Under the pieces are notes generated by a model that saw only the letters and a list, made by a program, of their open reading frames with translations, was not told the DNA's origin and ran no database searches. A DNA stretch of 64,000 nucleotides from Psophocarpus tetragonolobus. Taxonomy: Eukaryota > Streptophyta > Magnoliopsida > Fabales > Fabaceae. This document shows, one piece after another, positions 24,199 to 35,300 of this stretch (its first letter is position 1; each line of letters starts with the position of its first letter). A program made the position numbers and the translations under genes. The stretch lies in NCBI GenBank assembly GCA_037954015.1, contig CM075691.1:26184861-26248860 (forward strand). Direction: 5' to 3'.

Positions 24199-24632
24199 CA
24201 CCGAGGGGGTTAAGCACTGGGGAGAGGTATAACCATGGGACACAAGCCTATATATAAGAGAATATGACACCACCTTCAACCCAAAACCTTAAGGTATTAG
24301 GTTATAGGTCTTTCTCACTTATATATTACTCAATTTCCCAATTTCTTACCAATGTAGGACTTCAACTCACACTTGCACTCCAACAATCTCTCCCTCAAGT
24401 GTGAGTCTCTTCCACATTGTAAACTCCCCCTTGAGAGGAAGCATACATTTAATAACGACCCCTTATTCACACCGCCCTTAAACACAAGGGGACATGCCTC
24501 CTGAAACCCTTATCAGGAGGACTTTCGATGAAGGGAATCTACCGTCAACCTGCCGATCACAACCATCAGTTCTGATACCAGTTGTTGGGACAACTACCTC
24601 TCCCCGGTGTTTAACCCCCTCAGTTTGTCCCA
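24199..24632. mobile_element. Non-autonomous element with ~30 bp inverted ends
   Basis: CCGAGGGGGTTAAGCACTGG on the left is mirrored by CCGGTGTTTAACCCCCTCAG on the right. The right end itself carries a small TTGGGACAA…TTTGTCCCAA palindrome. The interior (434 bp) has no coding sequence beyond short chance frames. It sits between the two direct copies of the 550 bp repeat. Confidence 0.6.
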
Positions 24633-25054
24633 ACAAAAAGGTTTTACCTTTATATTCCTCTCTTCTCCACAACAAACTTGATAGAGAAATAGATAAGGAA
24701 AGTTAAAGCTATGATTTTGATTTGGGATTTTTTATTTAATGATGTATTTTGTGTAATTGGTTGTTGATTTATTTTCTTTTGAACTTTCCATTGAGATTTA
24801 CATGAGTTTTGAATCATTTGTGAGTTATTTGCAGAGATTGGAATTGATAGGCAAGAGGTTTGGAATTGTAACTAATATGCAGACATGCACCACAGTGTTG
24901 TGGAAATCCCACATGAGTGTGAGACTTGCAGAAGGAGAAAATGCATAAGGGGTTTTCCCACAAATATGTGAGTATTCTCACATGAATGTGGGAGACTTGC
25001 TGAGAAAATAAATTGAATTGGGGATTTGCCCACAATGATATAGATATTCCCATT
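24633..25054. other. Intergenic with a short internal repetition
   Basis: Contains 'cccacatgagtgtgagacttgcagaag' near 24908 and a variant, 'tcacatgaatgtgggagacttgctgag', near 24978: two imperfect copies about 70 bp apart. No gene seen. Confidence 0.4.
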
Positions 25055-25659
25055 AAGGGTGTTCATGTATAGTTTGGTTCAGTTTTTACTATAAAAGCCA
25101 TCCAAACAGAAAAATTAAGTGTAGTTCAGTTTAAAAGTATTATAAAATTTGAACCAAACCAAACAAATAATTCGATTTGGTTTTGTTTGATTTTAGCAGT
25201 TTTAGAAATATATTATTTAGTATGATATCTAATACTTCTAAGAATACTTAAATAATTTGTTTTAATTTGAGAATTATATAAATATCTATTGCTAATTTAT
25301 TGAAAATCAACCGTACTCTAAAATTACATAGAAAATAAATTTTCATCATATATCTAACTAGTAGAAATTATATTAGTGATAGTGACCATTATTTATTTTC
25401 CGTATGACTATATTTATAACATGATAAATCATGACATTTCTTCTAAATTAGCATTATTGGGGAGAAACAAAATATAGCAATTATGTAATTGTGATTTGGA
25501 TTGATTTTCAAAATTTAAACCGTAAACTAAATTGAAATCTACGGTTTGAAAATTTAATAAACAAAAAAAATTCAAACAATTTTAGTTTATGATTCGTTTA
25601 TCGGTTTTTGGATCAGTTTTTGGTTTTTAGTTTGGAATTGTTTGATTTTGAACACCCTT
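25055..25659. mobile_element. MITE, ~605 bp, inverted ends AAGGGTGTTCA
   Basis: Begins AAGGGTGTTCA (25055-25065) and ends TGAACACCCTT (25649-25659), a perfect 11 bp inverted repeat with TA on both flanks. The interior is AT-rich and non-coding and is the same repeat family as 23570-24112. TA flanks fit a mariner or Stowaway-like transposition, but this is inference. Confidence 0.7.
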
Positions 25660-25960
25660 AATTCCCCTGGGGTTACGGAAGACATGTTTTTGAAAAATGC
25701 ATTAGGGTTTCGACCACAAGCTTGTAGCAAAGTCCTCATAGGTGTGAAAAAGATTCTGAATATGACATTCACTAAAACACTTATGAGATCTTTTAGGATA
25801 TTAAATATATAGGGAGAAATTATTATAATGTGGTTGTGGCATTCAAAGAAGAGGTGATAATTGTCTATGATGTTGTTATTAGGCAGATATTATTATACTA
25901 TTTAGGTACCCATTTGTGGACACTCAATCTTGTTGGGTTTGTTTTTATTTTTAAAAAAAG

Positions 25961-25994
<34 letters not shown>

Positions 25995-26099
25995 ACACTT
26001 TCTATTTATATTCACATATTTACATATCAAATGAAATGACATACCGGTCTGTCAAGATAAAACAAATAGTATATTTTTAACAAAATCAATAGTGTAAAT
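25660..26099. other. Intergenic with (AT)n at 25963-25991
   Basis: Short perfect AT microsatellite inside AT-rich DNA. Short ORFs here (25587-25772 minus, 25830-26039 plus) are not recognisable genes. Confidence 0.6.
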
Positions 26100-26640
26100 A
26101 GCAAGAAGCTAGAGAAGAAGTCTATTGGGTTGAAAAGAGAAAGGAATGTACGTAGTGCATCAGAGGTTTAAATAGTGAATTTAGAGCTCAAATGAGTAGA
26201 GGGATGTGTTTAGTGTACATGACCGTGCGAAAAGGGGAGATGCAGAAATATAAATTAATTGTTTTTTTAAATCCTGAACATTCCGGTCTAATAAAAAAAA
26301 AGAGTAAAAATGACAGAAAAAAGAAAAGACAGATACAAAAAATAAAAGAAAAAAGCCAATTAAAAGCTAGAGCAAGTTGCTCTACAAATAGAAAAGGAAT
26401 GAAGAGCGTATAAATAGGAAAGGAAAACATATAACAAGGAGAGAATAAAAAAGAAGGCTGAGTAAAGGAGATGGATCACTGAAAGAATCAGTAAGGAGGT
26501 TAACAAGGGAGAACAAAATGGTAGAGAGAAGTCACATTGAAAAGAAACAAAGAGGAGACAATTTAAGAGAGAGCTCTAGCAAGAACATTCAAGAAGAGAG
26601 AAGCAGGAAGCAAATAAGAGGTACCTTTTTCTCAGTGTAA
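26100..26640. other. Purine-rich plus strand tract
   Basis: Plus strand is strongly A/G-biased over about 500 bp ('agagaagtcac…gaaaagaaacaaagagg…gaagagagaagcagg'). The minus-strand ORF at 26188-26430 simply mirrors this bias (Phe/Leu/Ser-rich). It could be the leader or polypurine part of a decayed retroelement whose gag fragment starts at 27412. Confidence 0.4.
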
Positions 26641-27411
26641 ATTCCAAGCTTTTCTCTATTATTTTATTTTTATCTACATAAGTAATCATGTTGTATTTGG
26701 TCTACACCTTGTGCTAGTTGTCACTATGTGGAATCACAGCCAGAGAACAAATAACACAAACCCCAACATGTATCATCCTGTAACACCATTGACAACTTAA
26801 AAACCATAAACACAAACCTCAAATCATTATCCAAAACTATTAAAAAACAAGAAAAGCCTTTATTTAGATTACTAAACAATTCCACGACCATCTTTCTCTT
26901 GTTTCAAATTTGAGCCAAAAGCTAACTTTGAAATAGTAAATCACCACTCCAAACCTCAAGCTAAAAAACTAACACCAACAGCTGCTAGACCAACAAACCA
27001 TGGAAAGCAATTCCAAATTTTGAACTTGGAAACACTGAATCACTCTATCCAACAACCATTACCACTTCACTACCTTTAACCCTCATCACAATGATAGTAG
27101 GCCCAAACAAAGAACCAAATGCGTAATCTAGATGAAGGATTACTACTCATTTATGCTTTATTCTGTTATAATGGTATTTTGAATTGTCATTCTCATTTTC
27201 TTTTCTTTAAGGGCCAAGTTTGAGATGTATATAAGCCTGTAAGGTTTTTATCTAAAGTTTCTCTTTTATAGGGTTGCCTCCCTAATGAAAAGATATGAAA
27301 AAAATTACCCAATCTATGGTTTTACCCTAATTTGTTAGCTTAGTGCTTCTTTTTCACTTTCCTATTTATCTAGCCACCATCTATCATTTTGGTGCTTTCA
27401 TTCTTTGCATC
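26641..27411. other. Possible leader of a decayed Ty3/gypsy element
   Basis: No coding sequence. It precedes a recognisable gag start at 27412 and may be its untranslated leader. No LTR ends could be defined. Confidence 0.3.
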
Positions 27412-27985
27412 ATGCCTCCTAGAATTGAGAAAAAAGATCTTATGGCGCTATTTTTGCTCTGACTGAGAAGGTTGGTGTGTTGCAATCACAAATTTATACA
27501 CAATTGCTGCAACAAACAGCTCAACAATTGCAGTTTAAAAAACCAATTGAAACTTGTTAGGGCTCTCTCCAATCTTCTCTGAGATAACTCCAAGATAAGT
27601 TATCTCACCTTTTATCCCACTGACTGCTCCATTGCTTACCTATGTTATGTCATCTCCACTATCCCGAGCTTGTCAACCTCAATATATTAGTATACCATTG
27701 TCTTCCTTTGATGTCCAACATAGTTATTATCCCTCACCTACTTTCGCTAGTAGCCTTTTTATCCTTCCACCTTTTTACCCACCGCTAACTCCTCATTCTT
27801 TATGTCCTCCCTCATTGGACATATCCTCATTTGATGGCTCTGAAACACTCAATTGATTTTTTCAAGTGGAGCAATATTTTACATATTATCAAGTGTCCAT
27901 AGAGAGTTAATTATATTGTAATGACTATTTTTTATATGCGTGATGATACATTAAGTTGGTTTAAATGGATGAATCATAATCAACA
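27412..27985 (+). pseudogene. Ty3/gypsy gag fragment
   Basis: Starts ATGCCTCCTAGAATTGAG (MPPRIEKKDLMA) and quickly meets stops. The family signature is still clear at the end: FDGSETLN-W-FFQVEQYFTYYQ (27830-27885) and FYMRDDTLSWFKWM (27930-27975), which is the retrotransposon gag core. It is broken by stops and small shifts, and at about 27985 it passes abruptly into a Copia sequence. Confidence 0.7.
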
Positions 27986-27989
27986 ATTT

Positions 27990-28740
27990 TTAAAAGCTAT
28001 TGACAATGAGAAGCTACAACAAGATGGAGCATTAGAAACTAATGCATCTTGCTATAGAAGTCTGATTGGGAGCTTAATATATTTAATAGCCACATGACCT
28101 AACATCATGTATGTTGTAAGTCTTCTATCAAGGTTTATGTAAAACCCAAGCCAAATTCACTCTAGAGTAGCTCAAAGAATTCTTACATATTTAAAAGTCC
28201 CAAAGGAGTTTGAAATATGGCATAAAACTATGGGCAACTCAAGTTGGCTTGGGTGCACCAACACTGATTGGGTAGGTTCGGTAGATGACATAAAGCGCAC
28301 CTCTGGTTTTCATTTCTCACTCGAATCAAGAATATTTTCTTGGGCATAAAAAAAGCAAGACACGGATGCACAATCAACTGTAGAGGCGGAATATGTGGCA
28401 TCAATTGAAGGTACAATTCAAGCAATTTGACTACGAATAATACTTACAGAAATGGGCGAACAGCAAGATGGACCTACTACAATCTACTGTGACAATAAAT
28501 CCAGAATAGCCATGACAAAAAATCTAGTACATCATAGCAAGGCAAAACACAGCAATCAAATATTACTTCATTAGAGAAGTAGTAGCTACTAAAGAAGTCA
28601 AGCTAGAATATTGCAAGAGTGAATATCAAGTATCTGACATGTTCACAAAGGCATTACTAAGACAAGATTCGAATAGCTTTGCACTATGCTTGAAGTTACT
28701 TAAATTTGCATCAAGGAGGAGTGGTGAAAATTTATGCAAA
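27990..28740 (+). pseudogene. Copia RT/RNase H fragment (left-arm copy)
   Basis: Encodes, with several stops, YRSLIGSLIYL, PNIMYVVSLLSRFM, TDWVGSVDDIKRTSGF, STVEAEYVA, IYCDNKSRIAMTKN and SEYQVSDMFTKAL: the C-terminal RT and RNase H of a Ty1/Copia element different from the one in gene B. The part from about 28367 on is repeated in inverse orientation at 50147-50536 and so marks the outer end of the inverted repeat. Confidence 0.8.
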
Positions 28741-28763
28741 TTCTAGAATTATGTAGATAATTA

Positions 28764-28769
<6 letters not shown>

Positions 28770-28837
<68 letters not shown>

Positions 28838-28838
28838 A
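28770..28838. repeat. (AT)n(ATAG)n compound microsatellite
   Basis: About 18 AT units followed by about 8 ATAG units. The mirror copy at 50034-50131 has an AT tract about twice as long, so the array has changed length since the inverted duplication. Confidence 0.92.
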
Positions 28839-29369
28839 AACTCTAGAATGGTTGTGTTGAAGGCTATAAATAGACCATGTACTCAACATTTGTAATCAAC
28901 CAAGAAACTAGTAAGTCATTTTAATCAAAGTTATTCCAACTATTTTTCTAAACTAGCTTTCCTTTCAACTAAGCCTATACCACAAATTGGCCTATTTATC
29001 CTTTCTACCAATCAAAGTAGCTTTAAATTTAATTATTTTCATCATTCTAAAACTATGAGTAACATGCAACAACTTCAGTGATAATATTGATATATGTATA
29101 GACATCAAAATGATGATTAGTTGTTAAATTTAAATATTTGAATAAAATAACTCACAAAATTTCTTGGGTTCATTAGTAATGTTTATAGATTCAGGAACAC
29201 ATCACAATTTAACACTTTGAGGGACAGAAAGGTTATTAACCCTTTTACAAACGAAGAACAGAAATCTTTAAGTACCTAAAACTCTTGTGATATTTTATTG
29301 AGCTATGTTAACAATGTTTCAGCGATTACACAGAATGATATAGAAAACATAGTGTAAGATATTTTTTGT

Positions 29370-29490
29370 AAACCTTAGAAAAAATATGATTAAAAGTAGC
29401 AGAGAGAGTCTCTGGCATGCTTATGTACCCTTTATCGTGGCTTGTGTATTTCTTATGATCAACGGGAGGAAGGGAAACCTGAGAGAAAGC
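29370..29490 (-). pseudogene. Diverged SEO exon 2 (left-arm copy)
   Basis: Minus-strand frame VSLPPVDHKKYTSHDKGYIS then MPETLSATFNHIFSK sits after an acceptor-like TTTCTCTCAG and before GTTTAC. It aligns in length and position with SEO exon 2 (ASLAPADHVEDRSHLPDL…MLEALSPKIDRISSE). The downstream intron with 'ctgttcttcgtttgtaaaag' also resembles SEO intron 2. It is strongly diverged, and no exon 3 follows because the Copia fragment lies there. The mirror copy is at 49355-49460. Confidence 0.6.
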
Positions 29491-29519
29491 ATCTAACAAT
29501 ATATAGACAAATTCTATCC

Positions 29520-29520
<1 letters not shown>

Positions 29521-29566
<46 letters not shown>
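29521..29566. repeat. (AT)n microsatellite
   Basis: About 23 perfect AT units. The mirror array at 49288-49311 is about half as long. Confidence 0.9.
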
Positions 29567-29569
<3 letters not shown>

Positions 29570-29570
<1 letters not shown>

Positions 29571-30560
29571 CTATTTCTTTTTATTTGAAGAAGGAAGTTG
29601 TATAGTTGCTAATGCTGGTAGTCAAGAATTATTTGATTTAGAGATAAGAAATATAAAAACACTTAAATATGTTTATTCTTCATAAATAAAAAATAATATG
29701 ATGTTATGAAAAAAGAGAAAAAAATACTTAAATATATTTTTTTTATAAAAAATAAACATATTCACCAGTAATGTAAAAGAAATTTATAATGTAATTCAAT
29801 TACAATATACGACTTCTTTTTTAAACAGCAATGTACTTTTTTCTCAGTAAATAATAAGTTAAAAAATTATTGAAAATCAACAAAAATTCAATTATTTATC
29901 ATATATATAAAAAAACATTTAAGAAATCACATTTAGATTTGAAGTAAATGATTGTAATATATGGACAGGGTGTGTTTATATATTGTTAGAATGCAGAATA
30001 AGGTTAAGACTTTTCTCCTTCCTCTTAACTACACTATGTGGTGTTTTTCTGCTGTTGCATGACTACGAGTAATGACTCAATGCTTATCAATATCCACTTT
30101 GCCATAAAATACATGTACTTATTAGTTGTTTAAAACCCATGGGTATTCACAGATATTTTTTAAAAATATTTTCTTAAAAGAAATTATTTTTTACTTAAAT
30201 TTTTATCAAATAGATAATTTATTTATTGAAAAATCTAGAAATAAAATTATATTAGTAATTTTTATAAGATTAATTTGATTTAAAAATAAATTAATATATA
30301 TATATATAATATTTAATATAAATAAAATATTTGATTTACATTACTGATATTTTTATAAATAATTTTATGAATTATTCATTTTTTATAAAAAAAAAAGTAA
30401 CATTGATAACAATAAAAATTAACAATTAATATTTTAAGTTGATCTATTTAACAAAAATATTATATTTTTTAAATTAAATATATATAATATTTTAATTTAG
30501 TAGATAGCAAGTACCCATTTAAATTACTTATGCAGTTGCAAGTTTAATCTACTAACACGG
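29570..30560. other. AT-rich DNA and a dispersed repeat within the left arm
   Basis: No gene. The stretch 30100-30560 is the inverse of 48240-48780 and looks like a decayed non-autonomous repeat separating the orphan SEO upstream region from the diverged exon 2. Confidence 0.45.
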
Positions 30561-30599
30561 ATTTTCTTTTTGTGATCCCTAATTACATAGCAGCAAATT

Positions 30600-31110
30600 A
30601 GCAAATGCTATTGAGAGTGAGCTAGACTTTGCAGATAAAGAACTCAGTTCGGAAGCTAAGAAGAAACAAGACTTGTGTAGTTGAGTTTCAAGTGCAATGT
30701 GATAGAAAAGAGTAAACCTTACCTAAATCAACTTCTTTTCTTTCTCAAAATTAAGTTCTTGGGAATTGGGAAACTAAATGGGAAGGAAGGAAGCTAGAAA
30801 GCCTTAAGCTTCTTTTGTTCCTTATCCTTACCTTTACTTTAGTATCTAACCTCTGCAGTGACTAAACAACATAAAGCCGTGGCATTTAAACTTTTTCATT
30901 GTCTTAAGCCATGAAAAGAAACTTCAACGGTCACCATGACTTTGGATTATTATTGATGAAGGCTTAGAAATAAGTGTAATGTACAAATAAGGGAATGATA
31001 CAATAGTACCTAGTACTTTAAGGTATAAAGTCGACAAAGTGCAGTTATTCTATTGGTTTTTATAGTTCTAGCAATTGTTTTTTAGGTCTTCATAGTTTAA
31101 AAACTATCAC
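30600..31110 (-). pseudogene. Orphan SEO upstream region, left arm
   Basis: Collinear with the upstream regions of A, B and C: 'gcagataaagaactcagttcgg', 'tagaaagccttaagcttctt', the AAAGCCGTGGCAT block at 30868-30895 and 'gtcgacaaagtgcagttatt'. No exon 1 follows on the minus strand. The mirror copy (47700-48205) keeps only GGTGCAATGGAA, the first codons of an exon 1. It is the front of another SEO gene whose body was replaced by repeats. Confidence 0.65.
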
Positions 31111-31379
31111 ATTTTAGTCTCTATGACTTTAATTTTTGTAACACCTACGACAAGAAAAAATCAGTCATCAATATTTTTTAATTATTATATATTCTTTAAT
31201 ATTAAAATAAATTTTCATATTTTGATGGAATTGAAATACTCTATCCAAACAAAAAATTAAAATTTTATAAATTCGAATTATTTTTTTAAACAAAACATTT
31301 GGTGAATTAATTTATTTGAAATAAAAACATTTCAAATACACTTGTGTTATCTGTTTTGGAGTTCGGTGGTTTTCTCATA

Positions 31380-31900
31380 ATTTGGTTCTTAAAAAACACC
31401 TTACGGGTTTAAGGGAGGAAAATGTTTATAAATGACTATTAATTTTGATTTCTAGTTATATAAGACTATGAATGTACCGGGACAAGCCCCCAAATCATGT
31501 TTAAAGGGCGTGAAAGTGTGGCACTGACAAACAACATCAATATTCCTATTACTAATCTCTAGAGGTCTTTTCGTTGCACGTGTCACGCGTTAAGTGACAA
31601 TGCTCGGACCCATCATTGTAGGTGTCGTGTGTTGTTCTGCTGTCATGCTGATGTTTAGTTTCTTTGTTCCAGGTGTCCTCGGTCAAGCTGTTAAGTCAGT
31701 GGCGATCATCTTCGTCACTAAGTCTTGGGTTGGTTATTCCTGAGATCTTCGAGTTGGGTTTTGATGGCAGCATTCTCTTCTCTTAGGATGTAGACTTCAA
31801 CCTCATGTTTCTAGGCCAAGTCTTCAATCAATTTTCTAAATTTCTCCATAATGTTAGATTTGTTCATGGTGGTTGAGATATATCACTCCTAATTTATACC
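31380..31900. mobile_element. Decayed long-TIR MITE, left arm
   Basis: Contains 'tttataaatgactatta', 'taccgggacaagccccc' and 'gtgtcgtgtgttgttctg', the inverse of phrases in the better-preserved element at 46640-47405. Only part of the inverted ends remains. No coding sequence. Confidence 0.5.
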
Positions 31901-32127
31901 ATGTATTATTAGGGTGTAGAAATTTTTAAGCTCTCATATTCCTTAATCACAATTGAAATATTTGTTCTATTACATCTAAAGTTCTATATTGCTTAAAAGT
32001 GAAAGACAAAACACTCATACTAAAGTTCTATATCGCTTAAAAGTGAAGGACAAAACACTGAAAGAAACACCAAGCTCCAAAGTGAAGAATACCTTAAATG
32101 AGGGGCTTGCCACACTCTCACGCCGCA

Positions 32128-32318
32128 TGGCCAGTATTGAGTGTTGAGTTTTTAATGAATTATGGTGTCAATGATCTTCTGCACTAGCTCTTTTTTGTTG
32201 CTTTTCCCGACATATATCATCTAAAAGGATATTTGTGTGAGTGTTGAAACCTTGTGGGCTCCCTTCACAAATCCTCTTACCCATTTTGGGTCATCTCATT
32301 TTCCGTCCTTAATCTGTG
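32128..32318 (-). pseudogene. SEO exon 6 fragment, left arm
   Basis: Minus strand reads LRTEN-like IKDG…GDDPKWVKRICEG and, after shifts, an MIYVGKSNK-like and QKIIDTIIH-like end: the first third of SEO exon 6. It ends abruptly at the CCAGTATTGAGTGTTGAG point. The mirror copy 46216-46505 extends further. It belongs to a different SEO gene from C, because gene C's own exon 6 equivalent is deleted. Confidence 0.7.
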
Positions 32319-32693
32319 CAAAAGGATGTGCGTGGGAGCACATCGATGGTTGTTTCAAGACGTTGTCGATAGTGCAACGTCTATCAAAAGAAGATTATCG
32401 ATCGGAAAGGACATTAATCTCAACCGACTACCACTAATAGTGATCAGAAAAATGAAAAGAAGTTATGAAAAGGAAATGATGTGGAAAGTCTATAATGGGT
32501 CTCTGGGCTGGTCAGATATGGTTGTTGTCATACTCAACAAAAAATAAGAATATCCGGCCTATTACTATGTAAAAGTATGTTAATGTGTATCTTAAATTAC
32601 CACAATGTTGCGTTTATTTATAATGACAAAATGGGATGACTAATATCTCATAATGATCAATTTAATAACAAGTTAATAAGAATTTGTACTTAC

Positions 32694-35028
32694 TCCCATA
32701 TTTCAAAATCAATGTGATCTACTAACAATTCAAGTCCCCAGGTCTTTTCTCTCCATAGAACTTCTTCTCTATAACTTGTGAAAGGATAGGCTTCTCGTCC
32801 CCAAATCCACATCATGGAAATAGCATTGGGGGAAGAAACACTCCCTTGTGGATCCAGAACCACTATAATTGGCTTATTCTTGTATTTCCATTCCCTCTGG
32901 ATGAACCGGATCACTGGTTTGCCTATCAAAAAAGGATGATACACTGAGTACCATTTCATGAGCTCTTTCAGTTCCTCAAATTGCTTTTGCTTTGGGCCTG
33001 TCCATTCAAAATTAGAGTCCACAATAGGGATCCAAAGCAACTAATAGCTACTCTCCATTCTTGGTGCATGAGCCTTTGACTCGCTATAGATCTGTTCAAT
33101 AATCAGAAGCTCGTCTGTGGAGATCTCAATGCTTGAAAATAGAAGCAGCACATTCTTCCATCTCAGTGGCTGAAGGCTAACCTACTTGTTTTCAATTTTC
33201 CATTAATTATACAAACATTAGCATGATAAACTTAACTTTTCATAATTCTAATCCATCATGTTGGTAGTTAACGTGTCAGAAAATCATACCCTTTTCTTGG
33301 TAACACCATCATATAGAGGTAGAATATCATCCCCTGAGTAAATCAAAGCTTTGAGAAGCTTCTTGTTGTCAATGTGGGTCTTTCAAAATAAATCAAGTAA
33401 AACACGTCTCGAGTCATCTTCCATCTTAAATGTTCTCTCCTTAGATATCATTTCAGTTTGTGGAATTCTATAATATTGACGAAGGCCATCGATTTCCTGC
33501 TTGAGATTATCGATTATGGTTTTGATTTTGAATGTCAATGAGGATAGCTCCTGAGTTTCAGTGTATGGGAAGATCCTGAAATAGTGTTCTTGATATATTA
33601 TTATTACTTGTGTATGTTGTATTAAACAAACCCTCCCATGTAGTACATTGTTACAATGACAAATTCTAACTTGTTCATACATGATTCGATCATTATATAT
33701 CTGTCGTGTGCTTTGGTGGTTTTATTTATAAAAAGAATTAAAAAAGATGACCATTCTTAAAAAAAAAAAAAAAAGAAAAAAGAAGGGTGCTGCCTGTAAA
33801 CAAATAAACAAACAGTTTTACATAATCATCCAATTAGATGTGAAGCAAAATATGTTTTATGAGGAATAATGTGTTTGTTGATTTATATAATGATTTTCTT
33901 AAAAGTCATGCAAACGATGATTTATGATCATATGTCGAGGAAAATAATTTTACACTCACAATGAATAACTATTAAAAACAAAAAAAAAATATTTAAACTT
34001 CAAAAATGAAAGGCAACATACCGAGTGAGACGGGGAATCTGAGCTGCACAAGCCACAATACTTCTTATGGTTTCAGTGAGTTTGCATGCTCCAACAGACT
34101 AGATAGTCGTTTCAGAATTGCCATTGGTTTGGCAAATGAGTTTGTATGATGAATTTCGGCTAGCAGCCAAAATTCACCGTATGACCGAGCAAAAGCTGCT
34201 AAGGCCAGCACAATCTTTACGTCCCACTTGAACATTGTAAGCATGTCAAATAGTTCAATTGTTTTGGAATGGTCATCTACACCATCCAGAGTATTGTAAG
34301 AAATCTGAAATTTCAAGTTGAGTATGATATTGTTAATTTGTTTCATTGGGGAAAATTATGCCGGCGGGTTTATTAATAAGAAAAATAAGGCTTGCAGTGG
34401 TTGCAGCAATTAAATCTTATATATCTGTTTTACAAATTAAGAACAGAATATCTGTAAGTAGCTCAAATTCTTTTGGTAGTTTATCAAATCTGTTTATCAT
34501 TGTTTCTATGAGTACACAGATAACGATATAAAAAATTTGGTCTAGAAAGTCTAGGATATTTTCTATCACCTCACAGGAAATCCTATCAATCTTAGGAGAT
34601 AGAGCCTCCAGCATGTTTGTGAGGTCAGGAAGGTGGCTTTTGTCTTCTTTCGACATGATCAGTATGTGCAAGGGAAGCCTGAAAGAAAAGTTCGGGTTAG
34701 TCACACTAACATGACAGGAAAATCTAAGAAAAAATCCAGATCTAAATTAAAACAAAAGTTTACTAGCATGGCTGTCTATTTTGTATTGGGTGAGCAAATT
34801 AGTTAATTTGAATCCCTTAAAATTTTTCTTGGCTGTTACGTAAACAACTTGTTAAGCCATTAGCATCATACCGTTAATGCAGCATCTTCAAAACTCGAAG
34901 ATAAGTCCAAGAAGATCCTCAATTAATTCCAAAAGTGGGTTGACATCATAATCTATCCCCTCAGGCTTATGCTTTTCCACTATTTTCTTCACAAAAACAT
35001 TATCATCCGATATTTCGGCTGCAAGCAT
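32694..35028 (-). pseudogene. SEO pseudogene C (mirror of D)
   Basis: Minus strand: exon 1 34872-35028, exon 2 34570-34678, exon 3 34022-34304, exon 4 33290-33575, exon 5 32694-33181; exon 6 absent. Lesions against D and A: a 2 bp loss in exon 1 (TTCGAGTTTTGA, premature stop), a 1 bp gain in exon 2 (GAAAGAAGAC), a 142 bp deletion in exon 3 between two CCA triplets, a TCA to TGA stop in exon 4 (33380-33382), a GAG to TAG stop at the start of exon 5 (about 33043), and loss of 4 bp at the exon 5 donor. The gene then runs into the deletion that removed exon 6. Recognisable residues include DMLTMFKWDVKIVLALAAFA, WKYKNKPIIVVLDPQG and MMWIWG. It has no coding potential for a complete SEO protein. 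Confidence 0.88.
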
Positions 35029-35270
35029 CTTCCGGATCCTACCTTCTTATCTGTTATTGCATTGAACAGAACTAGCCAATGCTATTCATGTTTAGCTAAA
35101 TTGCAATGTGATAGAAAGGAATAAACCCTACCTGAATCAACTTCTTTTCTGTCCCAAAATTAAGTGCATGGGATGTAAATGGGAAGAAGGAAGCTAAAAA
35201 GCCTTAAGTTTCTTTCGGTCATTGTCCCTACCTTCTCTTTAGTATGTAATAACCTCTACAGTGACAGGCC

Positions 35271-35300
35271 AACATAAAGCCGTGGCATCTAAACATTTTT
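35271..35300 (-). promoter_or_regulatory. Conserved SEO upstream block (pseudogene C copy)
   Basis: AAAGCCGTGGCATCTAAAC, about 245-270 bp before the C start. The mirror position in D (about 41170) has lost it through a deletion of roughly 100 bp between two CTTTA-like motifs. Confidence 0.45.

Noticed and set aside
24478..24706. Overlapping 65- and 70-codon frames on both strands
   Set aside because: Inside a repeat with inverted ends; no motif and mutual overlap point to chance.
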